The translations under genes were made by a program, and so were the position numbers. DNA of 44,062 nt from JAEHDI01 sp035455185. Lineage in GTDB: Bacteria; Acidobacteriota; Terriglobia; Bryobacterales; Bryobacteraceae. Under the pieces are notes generated by a model. It was given only the letters and a program-made list of their open reading frames with translations, was not told the origin of the DNA and did no database searches. Where the stretch lies: positions 1-44,062 of the forward strand of contig DATIFQ010000401.1 of assembly GCA_035455185.1 (NCBI GenBank), written 5' to 3'. Each line of letters starts with the position of its first letter. Within the stretch, counting starts at the first letter, position 1. This document shows, piece by piece, positions 15,801 to 24,227 of the stretch.

Positions 15801-18236
15801 TCACATCAGTGTCAGCGGATCCACGTCGATCACCAAAGCCGTCGCGTTCCATTTCGACTCCAGCGCGAAGTCCCGGACTGTGCGCAGGGTTTCGTTGAGG
15901 ACCTTCCGGTTCGCCGCTTTGATCAGAAGCTGGTACCGGTATTCGTTTCGCAGCCGGGCCACCGGCGCCTCAGCCGGGCCGAGAATGCGCAGACCTTCCG
16001 GCGGCGGGTCCAACAGACGCCCCAGTTCCCCGCTCATCCTCATCGCTTCTTCCTGCTTCTCGCTCCGCACAAGCAGGTTCGCCAGTGCGCTGAACGGAGG
16101 ATAGCGCATCGACCGGCGGAACTGGATCTCCTTCTCATAGAACAGCCGGTAATCCTGCGCCGCCGCGAAACGGACGGCGTAGTGATCCGGGTTGATCGTC
16201 TGCACCAGCACGATGCCCGGCGTGTCGCCGCGCCCGGCGCGCCCGGCCACTTGCGTCAGTAATTGGAACGTCCGCTCCGCCGCCCGAAAGTCCGGCATCC
16301 CAAGGCCGATGTCCGCGTTCACCACCCCGACCAGCGTGACGTTCGGGATGTCGTGGCCCTTGGCGATCATTTGCGTTCCCACCAGAATGTCAAAGTTGCC
16401 GTCGCGGAACCCTTGCAGGATCGTTTCGAACTGACGCTTGCCACTGACCGTATCCCGGTCCATGCGGGCGATGCGCGCCCGCGGAAACGCGCGATGCAGT
16501 TCTTCCTCCACCCGCTCCGATCCCACGCCCAGGAAGTAGATGTGCTCGCTTTGGCATTTAGGACAGGCATTCGGCACTTTGATCGCGTAGTTACAGTAGT
16601 GGCACAGCATCCGCCGCTCCCGCCGGTGGAACGTCATCGTCACCGAGCAATTGACGCATTCCAGCCGTTCGCCGCACTTCCGGCAGGCCAGGAAACTCGA
16701 GAAGCCGCGGCGGTTCAGCAGCAGCATCGTCTGCTCGCCGTTTTCAAGCCGCTGCTGAACCTCTTCGACGAGGCGCCGCGAAAATGTGGACTGCGTGCGC
16801 GTCTCCAGAAACTCCAGGCGCATGTCGATCAGTTCCACCCGCGGCAGGGGCCGTTGCTCGATCCGTTCCGGCAATTCGAGCAGCGAGTATTTGCCGCGCT
16901 CGGTGTTGTATCGGCTCTCCAAGCTCGGCGTGGCCGAGCCGAGTATCACGCACGCTCCGGCGTTCTTCCCTCGCACCACCGCCACGTCCCGCCCGTTGTA
17001 GCGCGGCGCCTCTTCCTGCTTGTAGCTCTGGTCGTGCTCTTCATCCACCACGATCAGTCCTAGATTACGGACCGGAGCGAATACACCGGAGCGCGTTCCC
17101 ACCACTACAGGCGCCGCGCCGGAGCGGATTCGCCGCCACTGCTCGGCCCGCTCCGCATCCGTGAACGCCGAATGCAGAATCGCCACCCGGTCGCCGAACC
17201 GGTGGAAGAACTGGCCGGCCATTGCGGGAGTGAGCGCGATTTCCGGCACCAGCAGCAGCGCGCCGCGGCCCAGCGCGAGCGCTGTGTCGATCGCCCTCAG
17301 ATAGACCTCGGTCTTGCCCGAACCCGTGACACCTTGCAGGAGATACGTCCGGAACTCGCGCGCCTCGATGGATCGCCGCACCGCGTTGAAGGCCGCCTCC
17401 TGATGCGGATTGAGCACATGCGGCGGCCGTCCGGGTAGCGACGCCAGGGCGAGGGGCTCTGGCGTGAGTGATGCGAATCCCTTTCGCGCCAGCGACCGGG
17501 CGGCGCCGCTCGCATTTTTCACTGCCTCCTCGACTTCGCGGAGGTTGTGCGAACCCGGATGCAGTTCGAGATACGCCAGCAGCTCGCGCTCGGCTTTCGG
17601 GACCTTTGTCCCATCGGGATGACGAAGCAGCTCCAGGCGCAACTTTGGCGACGGCGCGCGCAACGGGTCGCGCTCGAAGCGCACTTCTTCGGCGTACACC
17701 AGGCCTTTGCGTTCGAGCGAGCGAAGCATCTTCTCCGCCAGAGGAACTTTCTTCCCGATCGAAGCTGCCGTCAGCGGACGCGCCTCGAGCACGCGCAGGA
17801 CCTCTGTGGCAGGGTCGTCGGGAGAATCGTCGAGCAGAAGTTGCCGTGTTGCATCCCGGCCGGCGTCCGTCAGCGAGTACACCTTGCTGCTGCGGACCTC
17901 GGCGGCGAGCGGAGTCATGATGCGCAGCACCTCACCGAGCGGCGCGCAATAATACGCTCCGATCCAACGGCCGAGCGCCAGCAGCTCGTCGTCCAGCACC
18001 GGTTCGGAGTCGAGCAGCCGCAGCGCCCGGCGGACCTCCATCGCTGGCGGGCCGTCGTGGCAGCGCAATACCACCCCCGTCAGCTTCCGCGAGCCGAACG
18101 GTACGATCAGCCGGCAGCCCGGTTTGGTGCGATGGCGGAGAGTCTCCGGAAGTTCGTAGGTGAACGCCTGATCGAGCGGCACCGGCACGCTCACGTCGCA
18201 ATATCGGTAATCTGCCTCGGGCATGGCCTTACTCAT
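15801..18236 (-). CDS. priA: Primosomal replication-restart helicase PriA
   Basis: About 811 residues from ATG 18236; GTG 18257 and ATG 18224 (with TAAGG just upstream) are alternative starts. Reloads the replisome at stalled forks using 3'-5' helicase activity. Order seen: N-terminal 3'-end-binding domain (VPVPLDQAFTYELP), winged-helix region, Walker A LLQGVTGSGKTEVYLRA, LLVPEIALTPAM, GTRSGVFAPV, DEEHDQSYKQE, the eight-Cys zinc-binding block between two helicase lobes (CRKCGERLECVNC and MLCHYCNYA...CPKCQSEH), then IARMDRDTVSGK, ILVGTQMIAKGHD and the QVAGRAGRG motif VI. All key elements are intact. A GNAT gene follows on the same strand. Confidence 0.95.
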   Translation of the reverse strand: MSKAMPEADYRYCDVSVPVPLDQAFTYELPETLRHRTKPGCRLIVPFGSRKLTGVVLRCHDGPPAMEVRRALRLLDSEPVLDDELLALGRWIGAYYCAPLGEVLRIMTPLAAEVRSSKVYSLTDAGRDATRQLLLDDSPDDPATEVLRVLEARPLTAASIGKKVPLAEKMLRSLERKGLVYAEEVRFERDPLRAPSPKLRLELLRHPDGTKVPKAERELLAYLELHPGSHNLREVEEAVKNASGAARSLARKGFASLTPEPLALASLPGRPPHVLNPHQEAAFNAVRRSIEAREFRTYLLQGVTGSGKTEVYLRAIDTALALGRGALLLVPEIALTPAMAGQFFHRFGDRVAILHSAFTDAERAEQWRRIRSGAAPVVVGTRSGVFAPVRNLGLIVVDEEHDQSYKQEEAPRYNGRDVAVVRGKNAGACVILGSATPSLESRYNTERGKYSLLELPERIEQRPLPRVELIDMRLEFLETRTQSTFSRRLVEEVQQRLENGEQTMLLLNRRGFSSFLACRKCGERLECVNCSVTMTFHRRERRMLCHYCNYAIKVPNACPKCQSEHIYFLGVGSERVEEELHRAFPRARIARMDRDTVSGKRQFETILQGFRDGNFDILVGTQMIAKGHDIPNVTLVGVVNADIGLGMPDFRAAERTFQLLTQVAGRAGRGDTPGIVLVQTINPDHYAVRFAAAQDYRLFYEKEIQFRRSMRYPPFSALANLLVRSEKQEEAMRMSGELGRLLDPPPEGLRILGPAEAPVARLRNEYRYQLLIKAANRKVLNETLRTVRDFALESKWNATALVIDVDPLTLM

Positions 18237-18347
18237 ACTATCGTTTCTGGGTTTCACAGAACTCCGTGATCACCGCGTGCCTTGCGGCCCGCTATGAGCA
18301 TCGCTATATTCGGGGTGTTGCTGTGTGTCTGGAGGAACTTGCGAAAC

Positions 18348-19859
18348 ATGACTGATGCGGCCGGAGACCGGCTCGACTCATGGAAAGAGATCGCCGCCTA
18401 CCTCAAGAGGGGCACTCGGACCGTGCAGAGATGGGAAGCCGAGGAAGGACTGCCCGTCCGCCGGCTGCAGCACGATAAACTCGGTTCGGTTTACGCTTAC
18501 AAGAAGGAGTTGGACGCCTGGTGGGCGAGCCGCAGACCCGCCGAAGAAAGGGAGTCCTTGGTGGGGGCCGAGAGCGGCGCATCGATCGCCGTGCTCCCCT
18601 TCACGGACATGAGCCAGGAGAAGGACCAGGGATACTTCTGCGAGGGTATGGCGGAAGAGATTATCAACGCCCTCGGACGTCCTAACGGGCTGCGGGTGGC
18701 TTCACGGATCTCTTCGTTTCAGTTTCGATCCTCGAGCGCCGGCACGCGCGAGATCGGCCGTAAGCTGCGGGTCGGCACGATTCTCGAAGGCGGCGTGAGA
18801 AAATCGGGCAACCGGCTGAGGATCACAGTTCAGCTTACCAATGCCGAGGACGGTTATCAGCTCTGGTCCGCACGCTACGACCGGGAAATGAGCGACGTGT
18901 TCGCGATCCAGGACGAGATTGCGGAGAACGTCGTCCAAGCCTTGAAAGTGACCCTCAGTCCCGGAGAAAGGGCCGCTCGCGAGAAGGCGCCCACCAGCGA
19001 CGTCCAGGCGTACGACCTGTATCTGCGCGGGCGGCACTATTTCTATCACTACGGAACGCGGGACATCGAGTTCGCGCGAAACCTGTTCTCCCGCGCGATC
19101 GAACTGGACCCGCACTACGTGCTCGCCTGGGCGGGCCTGGCCGACTGCTGGTCGTACCTGTTCCTGTACGCCCAGCGCAGCGACGAGAACCGGCGGCAGG
19201 CGGAGGAAGCGAGCCGCAGGGCGGTGGAGCTGGACCCTGAGTCCGCGCAGGCGCAAGCGTCGAGGGCCGTGGCTCTGTCACTGAGTGAGCGAAACGAGGA
19301 AGCAGAAGCGGCATTCGAGAAGGCCATCCGGATGGATCCGGCCCTGTTCGAAGCCCACTACTTCTATGCGCGCCACTGTTTCGTTCACGGCCGGGTGGAG
19401 GAAGCAGTCGCACTGTACGAGCGGGCCATGCAGGTGCGTCCTGAGGACTACCAGGTCCCGCTGCTGATGGCGCAAATCTACGACGACCTCGGCCGCTGGG
19501 ATGTCGCCGCCGAGACCCGCTGCCGCGGCGTGGAGAAGGCCGAAAAGCACCTGGAGTGGAACCCGGACGACGCGCGGGCGCTCTACATGGCGGCGAATGG
19601 GCTCGTTGCTCTGGGTGAGCGGGAACGAGGCCTGGAACTGGCCGAGCGCGCTCTGGCGATGCGGCCCGACGAGCCGATGACGTTGTACAACGTCGGCTGC
19701 ATCTACTCACTGCTCGGGCGTGTCGAGCCCGCCGTCCATTGTCTGGAAAAGGCGGTCGGAAACGGGCTTGGGCAGAAGGGCTGGTTCGACCACGACAGCA
19801 ACCTTGACCCGATCCGCACACACCCGCGTTTCGCCCGTCTGATGAAGAAACTGGCGTAA
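18348..19859 (+). CDS. One-component regulator: HTH + TolB-like domain + TPR repeats
   Basis: 503 residues from ATG 18348, which has GGAGGA 11 bases upstream; an earlier ATG at 18282 lacks this and would add a hydrophobic stretch. Residues about 8-60 (LDSWKEIAAYLKRGTRTVQRWEAEEGLPVRRL...GSVYAYKKELDAWW) form an excisionase/MerR-like DNA-binding domain. Residues about 75-200 carry the TolB-N-like motif IAVLPFTDMSQEKDQGYFCEGMAEEIINAL and ILEGGVRKSGNRLRITVQL, known from CadC-like and adenylate-cyclase-linked regulators. The remainder is TPR repeats (ARNLFSRAIELDPHY and others). This architecture is widespread in acidobacteria. Targets unknown; divergent from priA. Confidence 0.82.
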   Translation: MTDAAGDRLDSWKEIAAYLKRGTRTVQRWEAEEGLPVRRLQHDKLGSVYAYKKELDAWWASRRPAEERESLVGAESGASIAVLPFTDMSQEKDQGYFCEGMAEEIINALGRPNGLRVASRISSFQFRSSSAGTREIGRKLRVGTILEGGVRKSGNRLRITVQLTNAEDGYQLWSARYDREMSDVFAIQDEIAENVVQALKVTLSPGERAAREKAPTSDVQAYDLYLRGRHYFYHYGTRDIEFARNLFSRAIELDPHYVLAWAGLADCWSYLFLYAQRSDENRRQAEEASRRAVELDPESAQAQASRAVALSLSERNEEAEAAFEKAIRMDPALFEAHYFYARHCFVHGRVEEAVALYERAMQVRPEDYQVPLLMAQIYDDLGRWDVAAETRCRGVEKAEKHLEWNPDDARALYMAANGLVALGERERGLELAERALAMRPDEPMTLYNVGCIYSLLGRVEPAVHCLEKAVGNGLGQKGWFDHDSNLDPIRTHPRFARLMKKLA

Positions 19860-19910
19860 GCGTGGCCGCTCCTCCCTTTTGGTCGCAGGTTCGGAAAGTT
19901 GGTCGCGAGT
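19860..19910. repeat. Short direct repeat between convergent genes
   Basis: TTGGTCGC occurs at 19879-19886 and again at 19899-19906, exactly 20 bases apart, in the 51-base gap between the convergent regulator and methyltransferase genes. No hairpin with a T-run terminator is visible. It may be chance. Confidence 0.3.
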
Positions 19911-20690
19911 CTAGACCGTGCCCCGCACCGCCCATGCACGTGCGGGAAGAGTGAAAGGCCGGTCATCCGCAGATAACGACAATCGTCGCTTCACCGCACC
20001 GCGCAACGCCTCCAAGCGATCGCGGCCGAGCGTGCGAGCGTACGCGCCGGCAGGACCCTGCCCAAGGAGGAACGCATCCCAGTAATCCGCGAAGGACTCG
20101 AACCGCATCGTGATGTCCAATGGCTGCTCGTGGACGCTCTTAAGGCCGCCCTGTTTCCATAGCTCCGAGAGTTCACTAGCGCGGCACAACGGCATGTGCT
20201 TTTCGTCAAACCTCTCGGCCCGCGCGTCTATGCTGACGGCGGCATCCCAGAAGAACCGGAGCATCCTCATCCCCGCACCGTAGTCCCAGACAGCGGCTGA
20301 GATTCGGCCCCCGGCTGTGGTTACACGACGCACCTCCCGGAGCGCCTTCTCCCGATCGGGAATGAAATTGAACACAAGCAAGGAAAGAGTGGCCGCAAAG
20401 GCTGCATCGGGGAACTGCAGCTGCTGAGCGTTGCCGACCTGAAATCTTACGCGGCCAGGGAATGGATTCCTGCTGTTTGCGTAGGCAACGTACGCCTCGG
20501 ACGGATCGATGCCCAAGACGTGCGACCGCTCCTTGCGTTTCGCGATTGCGAAGGCCAACGATCCCGTGCCTGATCCAACGTCAAGTGCCCGTCCCTCGTC
20601 CGGAAGACCAGAAAAATCCACCAGTAAGGGCGCTACGAGGTGACTCCACCGCCCCATGAATCGTTCGTAGGCTTCGGCATCGCCGAACAT
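19911..20690 (-). CDS. Class I SAM-dependent methyltransferase
   Basis: 259 residues from ATG 20690 (MFGDAEAYERFMGRWSHLVAP); the frame is open for 41 more codons upstream but these lack family features. SAM-binding motif I is ALDVGSGTGSLAFAI, the acidic end of strand 2 is LGIDPSEAYV, and the motif after strand 4 is FAATLSLLVFNFIPDREKALREVRRV, matching Methyltransf_11/UbiE-like enzymes. Substrate cannot be deduced. The gene is divergent from fliM with about 180 bases between starts and is probably unrelated to motility. Confidence 0.85.
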   Translation of the reverse strand: MFGDAEAYERFMGRWSHLVAPLLVDFSGLPDEGRALDVGSGTGSLAFAIAKRKERSHVLGIDPSEAYVAYANSRNPFPGRVRFQVGNAQQLQFPDAAFAATLSLLVFNFIPDREKALREVRRVTTAGGRISAAVWDYGAGMRMLRFFWDAAVSIDARAERFDEKHMPLCRASELSELWKQGGLKSVHEQPLDITMRFESFADYWDAFLLGQGPAGAYARTLGRDRLEALRGAVKRRLSLSADDRPFTLPARAWAVRGTV

Positions 20691-20821
20691 ATTTGGCCCT
20701 TCATCCCCGCCGGGGATCATCGGGACTGCAAGGATGCGGAGAGCGCCCCTCCGCGAAAGCATACGCCCAGTGTAGTTCACCCGCTGCCAGGATGAGCGAG
20801 TCAGCCCTGGCACTCACCCGC

Positions 20822-20848
20822 TAAAGATCGCCCGGTTCCCGCCGATTA
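20822..20848 (+). promoter_or_regulatory. Sigma-28 (FliA) promoter of fliM
   Basis: TAAAGATC (20822-20829), 11 bases, GCCGATTA (20841-20848). This matches the sigma-28 consensus TAAAGTTT-N11-GCCGATAA closely and with exact spacing. Transcription would start near 20855, giving a leader of about 19 bases before the GTG of fliM. Confidence 0.75.
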
Positions 20849-20873
20849 ACGTAAAGGGCGGGATGCCGCGCGA

Positions 20874-21836
20874 GTGAACCGTCAACTGTCACAGCAGGAG
20901 ATCGACGCCGTCTTCGAGAACCTCGGCAAGGGCGAGGGCGGCCGGACAGGCGTGCTGAAGACGGCGCCGTTCGACTTTCGCCGGCCTGATCGCATTCCAA
21001 AATCGCAACTACGCGCCCTGCGGCTACTGCACGAAAATTTCGTCCGAAGCCTGGCTTCGAGCCTGTCCGCCTATCTGCGCACATACCTGACGGCGAATCT
21101 TGTCAGCGTGGAGCAATTGTCTTACGCGGAGTTCGTCGAGACACTTTCCTCCCCGACCTGTCTGGTAAGTTTAGGGCTGCGGCCCTACGACGGACATGCG
21201 GTGCTGGAACTCGGCCCTAGCCTGACCTTTCAGATACTGGAGGTCATTCTCGGGGGAAAGGGCAAGGGGCCGCCGGCGCAGCGGCGAGAGATCACCGAGA
21301 TCGAACGAAGCCTGCTCGACGGTCTGCTTCACATCATCCTGAGTGAGTTGAAGCAGGCATGGGAGTCGGTCACGGCCATCGAGTTTACGGTGGAATCGCT
21401 GGAGACGGAGCCCCAGTTCCTGCAAGTGCCGGATCCGGGCGAGGCGTTTGTGGCGGTCACGATAGAGTTGAAGGTTGGCGAGGTGGCAGGCCTGATGAAC
21501 CTGGCATTGCCGTCGCTGATCATCAAGATGATGCGGGCGAAGTTCGACCATCATGGGTCGCTGCGGAAGATGCAGTCAAGCGGGGAAGAGCAAGCGCGGA
21601 TGCTGCGGCTGATGAAGCCGGCGAAGCTGTCTTTGGACGCACGGCTGCGTGGTCCTTCGATGCTGGTGCGGGATCTGTTGAGTCTGGCGGAGGGTGATGT
21701 CGTACCGCTTGACTATGCGGTTCAGCGTCCACTGGAGTTGCTGGTGAACGGCCGGCTGCGCTTTCGGGGTCAGCTCGTAAGCGCCGGGAACAAGAAGGCG
21801 TTTGTAATCGGCGGGCGCGAAGAGCAGCAGCGTTGA
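20874..21836 (+). CDS. fliM: Flagellar motor switch protein FliM
   Basis: 320 residues from GTG 20874. FliM lies in the cytoplasmic C-ring and binds phospho-CheY through its N-terminus; that peptide is visible as LSQQEIDAVFENL (residues about 5-17). The middle domain follows (FDFRRPDRIPKSQLRALRLLHENFVRSLASSLSAYLR shape, residues about 35-230), then a SpoA/FliN-like C-terminal domain (DVVPLDYAVQRPLELLVNGRLRFRGQL). Length is normal. It is transcribed alone from a sigma-28-like promoter, and its partner fliN lies 22 kb away after flgE, an unusual separation. Its 3' end overlaps a convergent small gene by 67 bases. Confidence 0.95.
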   Translation: MNRQLSQQEIDAVFENLGKGEGGRTGVLKTAPFDFRRPDRIPKSQLRALRLLHENFVRSLASSLSAYLRTYLTANLVSVEQLSYAEFVETLSSPTCLVSLGLRPYDGHAVLELGPSLTFQILEVILGGKGKGPPAQRREITEIERSLLDGLLHIILSELKQAWESVTAIEFTVESLETEPQFLQVPDPGEAFVAVTIELKVGEVAGLMNLALPSLIIKMMRAKFDHHGSLRKMQSSGEEQARMLRLMKPAKLSLDARLRGPSMLVRDLLSLAEGDVVPLDYAVQRPLELLVNGRLRFRGQLVSAGNKKAFVIGGREEQQR

Positions 21837-22126
21837 GATTCGGGTGTCTCCCTTGGGCTGGCGGCCGGCCGGCTGAGGTGTTTGAGAAGCCTGACGCAGG
21901 TGTCGGGACATACCACGCTCGCATCGCCGGTGGCCCGCATGCGTTCCAGGATGCCTTCCAGCAGATCCCAGCGTTCGTCTTCGTCGCCGGAGACCGAGGT
22001 ACGGGCGACGCGGGCGTCGCGGACGCGGTCTAGGTGGGGTTCCAACCGGATCGGTTTGTCGTGCTGGATGGCGCTGAGGATTCTGCCGGCTTCCAGAGCG
22101 GGGCTGGTCGAGATGGCACGCTCCAC
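21770..22126 (-). CDS. Unnamed small protein, sigma-28-controlled, possible FlgM-like
   Basis: 118 residues from GTG 22126, preceded by GAGGGAGAG and by a sigma-28-like promoter (22148-22174, minus strand). In this frame third positions are strongly GC, as in real genes here. The helical part LLEGILERMRATGD...TCVRLLKHL loosely recalls the C-terminal half of the anti-sigma factor FlgM (V-x-x-[IL]-[RK]-x-x-[IV]-x-x-G ... LL), which is typically sigma-28-dependent, but I cannot call it FlgM from this. The C-terminal 22 residues overlap the end of fliM in antisense. Coding status is inferred from codon bias, ribosome-binding site and promoter; function is unknown. Confidence 0.5.
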   Translation of the reverse strand: MERAISTSPALEAGRILSAIQHDKPIRLEPHLDRVRDARVARTSVSGDEDERWDLLEGILERMRATGDASVVCPDTCVRLLKHLSRPAASPRETPESQRCCSSRPPITNAFLFPALTS

Positions 22127-22147
22127 GTTTCTCTCCCTCGCTCTTCC

Positions 22148-22174
22148 TTATCGGTACGGCGCGGGTGTTTTCGA
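22148..22174 (-). promoter_or_regulatory. Sigma-28-like promoter, minus strand, of the unnamed gene
   Basis: On the minus strand, TCGAAAAC (22174-22167), 11 bases, ACCGATAA (22155-22148). Spacing is exact for sigma-28. Transcription would start near 22141, about 15 bases before the GTG at 22126, leaving just room for the GAGGGAGAG ribosome-binding site. Confidence 0.5.
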
Positions 22175-22185
22175 GAAATTCTCGA
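22171..22185. promoter_or_regulatory. Palindromic operator candidate between divergent flagellar promoters
   Basis: TCGAGAA-A-TTCTCGA is a perfect 15-base palindrome with a single central base. It overlaps the -35 block of the minus-strand promoter and ends five bases before the -35 block of the flbD promoter (22191). A dimeric DNA-binding protein here could control both directions. The binding protein is unknown. Confidence 0.45.
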
Positions 22186-22190
22186 CTCGA

Positions 22191-22217
22191 TAGAAGCCGG
22201 CCGCGGCCCGCCGATAT
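22191..22217 (+). promoter_or_regulatory. Sigma-28-like promoter of flbD-motA-motB
   Basis: TAGAAGCC (22191-22198), 11 bases, GCCGATAT (22210-22217). The -10 matches the known sigma-28/SigD box fully; the -35 has one mismatch in its core TAAA. Expected start near 22224, 13 bases before the ATG of flbD. Confidence 0.6.
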
Positions 22218-22236
22218 GATTCCTTGGGGGTGACAT

Positions 22237-22482
22237 ATGATCCGGCTGACGCGGCTCAACCATCTGCCCCTTGTGCTCAACTCGGATCTCATCGAACACA
22301 TTGAGGTGACGCCGGATACCGTTATCTCACTGACCACGGGACAGAAAATCATGGTTCTGGAGACGGCGGAGGAGGTGGTCGGGCGGGTCATCGAGTTCCG
22401 CCGAGCGATGTTCCACGGTCTGCTCGAATGCCCAGGGCGGCTGACGCCGGCGGGGGAGCCCGCGGGAGTGGAGGGATTCTGA
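22237..22482 (+). CDS. flbD: FlbD/SwrD-family small flagellar protein
   Basis: 81 residues. MIRLTRLNHLPLVLNSDLIEHIEVTPDTVISLTTG-type sequence (strongly conserved MI.LTRLNG..f.lN.dlIE.ie..PDT.I.L..G pattern, residues 1-36) and K-[IY]-x-V-x-E-x-x-E-E-V in KIMVLETAEEVVGRVIEF identify the small FlbD family, known as SwrD in Bacillus, where it raises motor torque. It is not the NtrC-like FlbD activator of Caulobacter. Gene order flbD-motA-motB, with six bases to motA, is the common one and fits a role at the stator. Confidence 0.9.
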   Translation: MIRLTRLNHLPLVLNSDLIEHIEVTPDTVISLTTGQKIMVLETAEEVVGRVIEFRRAMFHGLLECPGRLTPAGEPAGVEGF

Positions 22483-22488
22483 GTACCA

Positions 22489-23349
22489 ATGGCCGGCGTC
22501 GCAGAGGGAAAGTCCAAGCGCGGGCGAACGAAGCCGGACCTGGCTTCCTGGGGAGGTCTGTTGCTCGCTTCCACCGGGATCATCGGGGGGCTGCTGCTCG
22601 AAGGTGGCACGATTCAGGACATCTCGCAGGTGACGGCGGGAATGATCGTTCTGGGCGGCACGCTCGGCGCGGTAATGGTGACCACGCCGCTTTCCGTGTT
22701 GCTGAGTGCGGCGCGGAAACTGAAGCTCGTCTTCTTCGAACAGGCGCAGACGCCGGACGCCGTGATCGAGGAGATCATCACCTACGCCACCAAGGCCCGC
22801 AAGAACGGGATCGTTTCGCTCGAGCAGGAAGCCGAAGCGGTCCGCGACCCCTTTCTCAGGAAGGCGCTCAACCTGGCCGTGGACGGGATGGACCTCAAAG
22901 AGCTTCGCAAGATGATGGAGCTCGAGATCGGGCTGGAAGAGCAACGTGCCGAGGCTGAGGCCAAGGTCTATGAAGCGGCAGGGGGGTACGCTCCGACAAT
23001 CGGCATTATCGGGGCGGTACTCGGTCTTATCCAGGTAATGAAGCATCTGGAGAACATCAACGAGGTGGGGAAGGGAATTGCGGTGGCCTTCGTGGCGACC
23101 GTTTATGGAGTAGGCTCCGCCAACATCTTTTTCATCCCTGCGGGGCACAAGATCCGGGCACGGATGCATGGCGTCCTCCAGACTAAGGAGCTGATGATCG
23201 AGGGCGTGACCGGCATCGTCGAGGGACTGAACCCGAAGCTGATTAGGATCAGGCTCGAAGCCTACACGCGGCGCGACGCAAAGACGAAGCCCGCCAAGGG
23301 GAGCAAAGAAGCAAAGCCGGCGGGCGAACCAGCCGCCATCAGTTCGTGA
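22489..23349 (+). CDS. motA: Flagellar motor stator protein MotA
   Basis: 286-residue inner-membrane stator subunit that couples proton (or sodium) flow to rotation with MotB. Four membrane segments: about residues 18-38 and 45-70 near the N-terminus, then about 163-185 (YAPTIGIIGAVLGLIQVM, with the conserved Pro) and about 198-222 (IAVAFVATVYGVGSANIFFIPAG, second conserved Pro). The cytoplasmic loop between segments 2 and 3 holds the charged region that contacts FliG. The C-terminal tail is unusually Lys/Ala-rich (KTKPAKGSKEAKPAGEPA). Fifteen bases separate it from motB. Confidence 0.94.
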   Translation: MAGVAEGKSKRGRTKPDLASWGGLLLASTGIIGGLLLEGGTIQDISQVTAGMIVLGGTLGAVMVTTPLSVLLSAARKLKLVFFEQAQTPDAVIEEIITYATKARKNGIVSLEQEAEAVRDPFLRKALNLAVDGMDLKELRKMMELEIGLEEQRAEAEAKVYEAAGGYAPTIGIIGAVLGLIQVMKHLENINEVGKGIAVAFVATVYGVGSANIFFIPAGHKIRARMHGVLQTKELMIEGVTGIVEGLNPKLIRIRLEAYTRRDAKTKPAKGSKEAKPAGEPAAISS

Positions 23350-23364
23350 TCGAAGAGACTGCAC

Positions 23365-24171
23365 GTGGCGAGGAAGAAGCAAGCCCAGCACGACAACCAC
23401 GACCGGTGGCTCGTTTCGTACGCGGATTTCATCACCCTTCTGTTCGCGTTCTTCGTAATGATGTTCGCCTCGTCGCAGACCGATAGGGGTAAGGCGCAGC
23501 AGGTCTCGGAGTCCGTTCGGAAGGCGCTCGAAGAGACTCACGCGGTGTCACGGATCGTGGCAATTCTCGGGGGCTCCGCTAAAGATGCGGGGAAGGGCGA
23601 CTCGATGGCCGCCCCGAAGGACCCGGGGGCTCCGAACGAGACAGTCGTTGACCTTCTACCGTCGCTCGAGTTCTTGTCACGGGAGTTGTCTGCGGAGATC
23701 CGCGCGGGCAAGATGCAGATCAACCTGGAGCCGCGCGGACTTGTAGTCAGCCTGCCGCAGGCGACCTTCTTCCCGTCGGGCCAGGACACCATCGACCCGG
23801 CCACGTATGCAGTGATCGAAAAAGTGTCGGCGGCGATCCGCAAGATTCCGAACCCGGTTCGCCTGGAGGGACACACCGACTCAGTGCCCATCCACAACGT
23901 TCGCTTCCGGAGTAACTGGGAGCTGTCGGCGGCGCGCAGCATTGCGATGCTCGAACTGCTGGCGGTGCGCTACGAAATCCCGCGGGAACGGCTGGCGGTG
24001 GCCGGTTATGCAGACACAGTGCCTGCCGAGCCGAACGATTCCGAAGAAGGCCGGGCGCGGAACCGCAGGGTGGACATCGTCGTGCTTAGCCGAATCGGCC
24101 TAATGCGCGAGCCGGAGCCGGGGGCCCGGACGGAGCCGCCGCCATCCGCGAAGGGACCAAAGGGCGCCTGA
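23365..24171 (+). CDS. motB: Flagellar motor stator protein MotB
   Basis: 268 residues from GTG 23365. Residues 15-35 are the single membrane helix WLVSYADFITLLFAFFVMMF, with D21 as the ion-carrying aspartate. After a linker containing the plug region, residues about 115-245 form an OmpA-like peptidoglycan-binding domain (GHTDSVPIHNVRFRSNWELSAARS... and GYADTVPAEPN...GRARNRRVDIVVL). The pattern is that of a complete, functional stator anchor. The tail is Pro/Gly-rich. Last gene of the flbD-motA-motB operon. Confidence 0.95.
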   Translation: MARKKQAQHDNHDRWLVSYADFITLLFAFFVMMFASSQTDRGKAQQVSESVRKALEETHAVSRIVAILGGSAKDAGKGDSMAAPKDPGAPNETVVDLLPSLEFLSRELSAEIRAGKMQINLEPRGLVVSLPQATFFPSGQDTIDPATYAVIEKVSAAIRKIPNPVRLEGHTDSVPIHNVRFRSNWELSAARSIAMLELLAVRYEIPRERLAVAGYADTVPAEPNDSEEGRARNRRVDIVVLSRIGLMREPEPGARTEPPPSAKGPKGA

Positions 24172-24227
24172 TTCGCTCCGGGGCTTGGTCCGAGGGCGGC
24201 AGTCCGATTGCAAGGGATCTACCGACG

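Noticed and set aside
22327..23541. 404-codon minus-strand frame opposite flbD, motA and motB
   Set aside because: Antisense shadow of well-supported genes.
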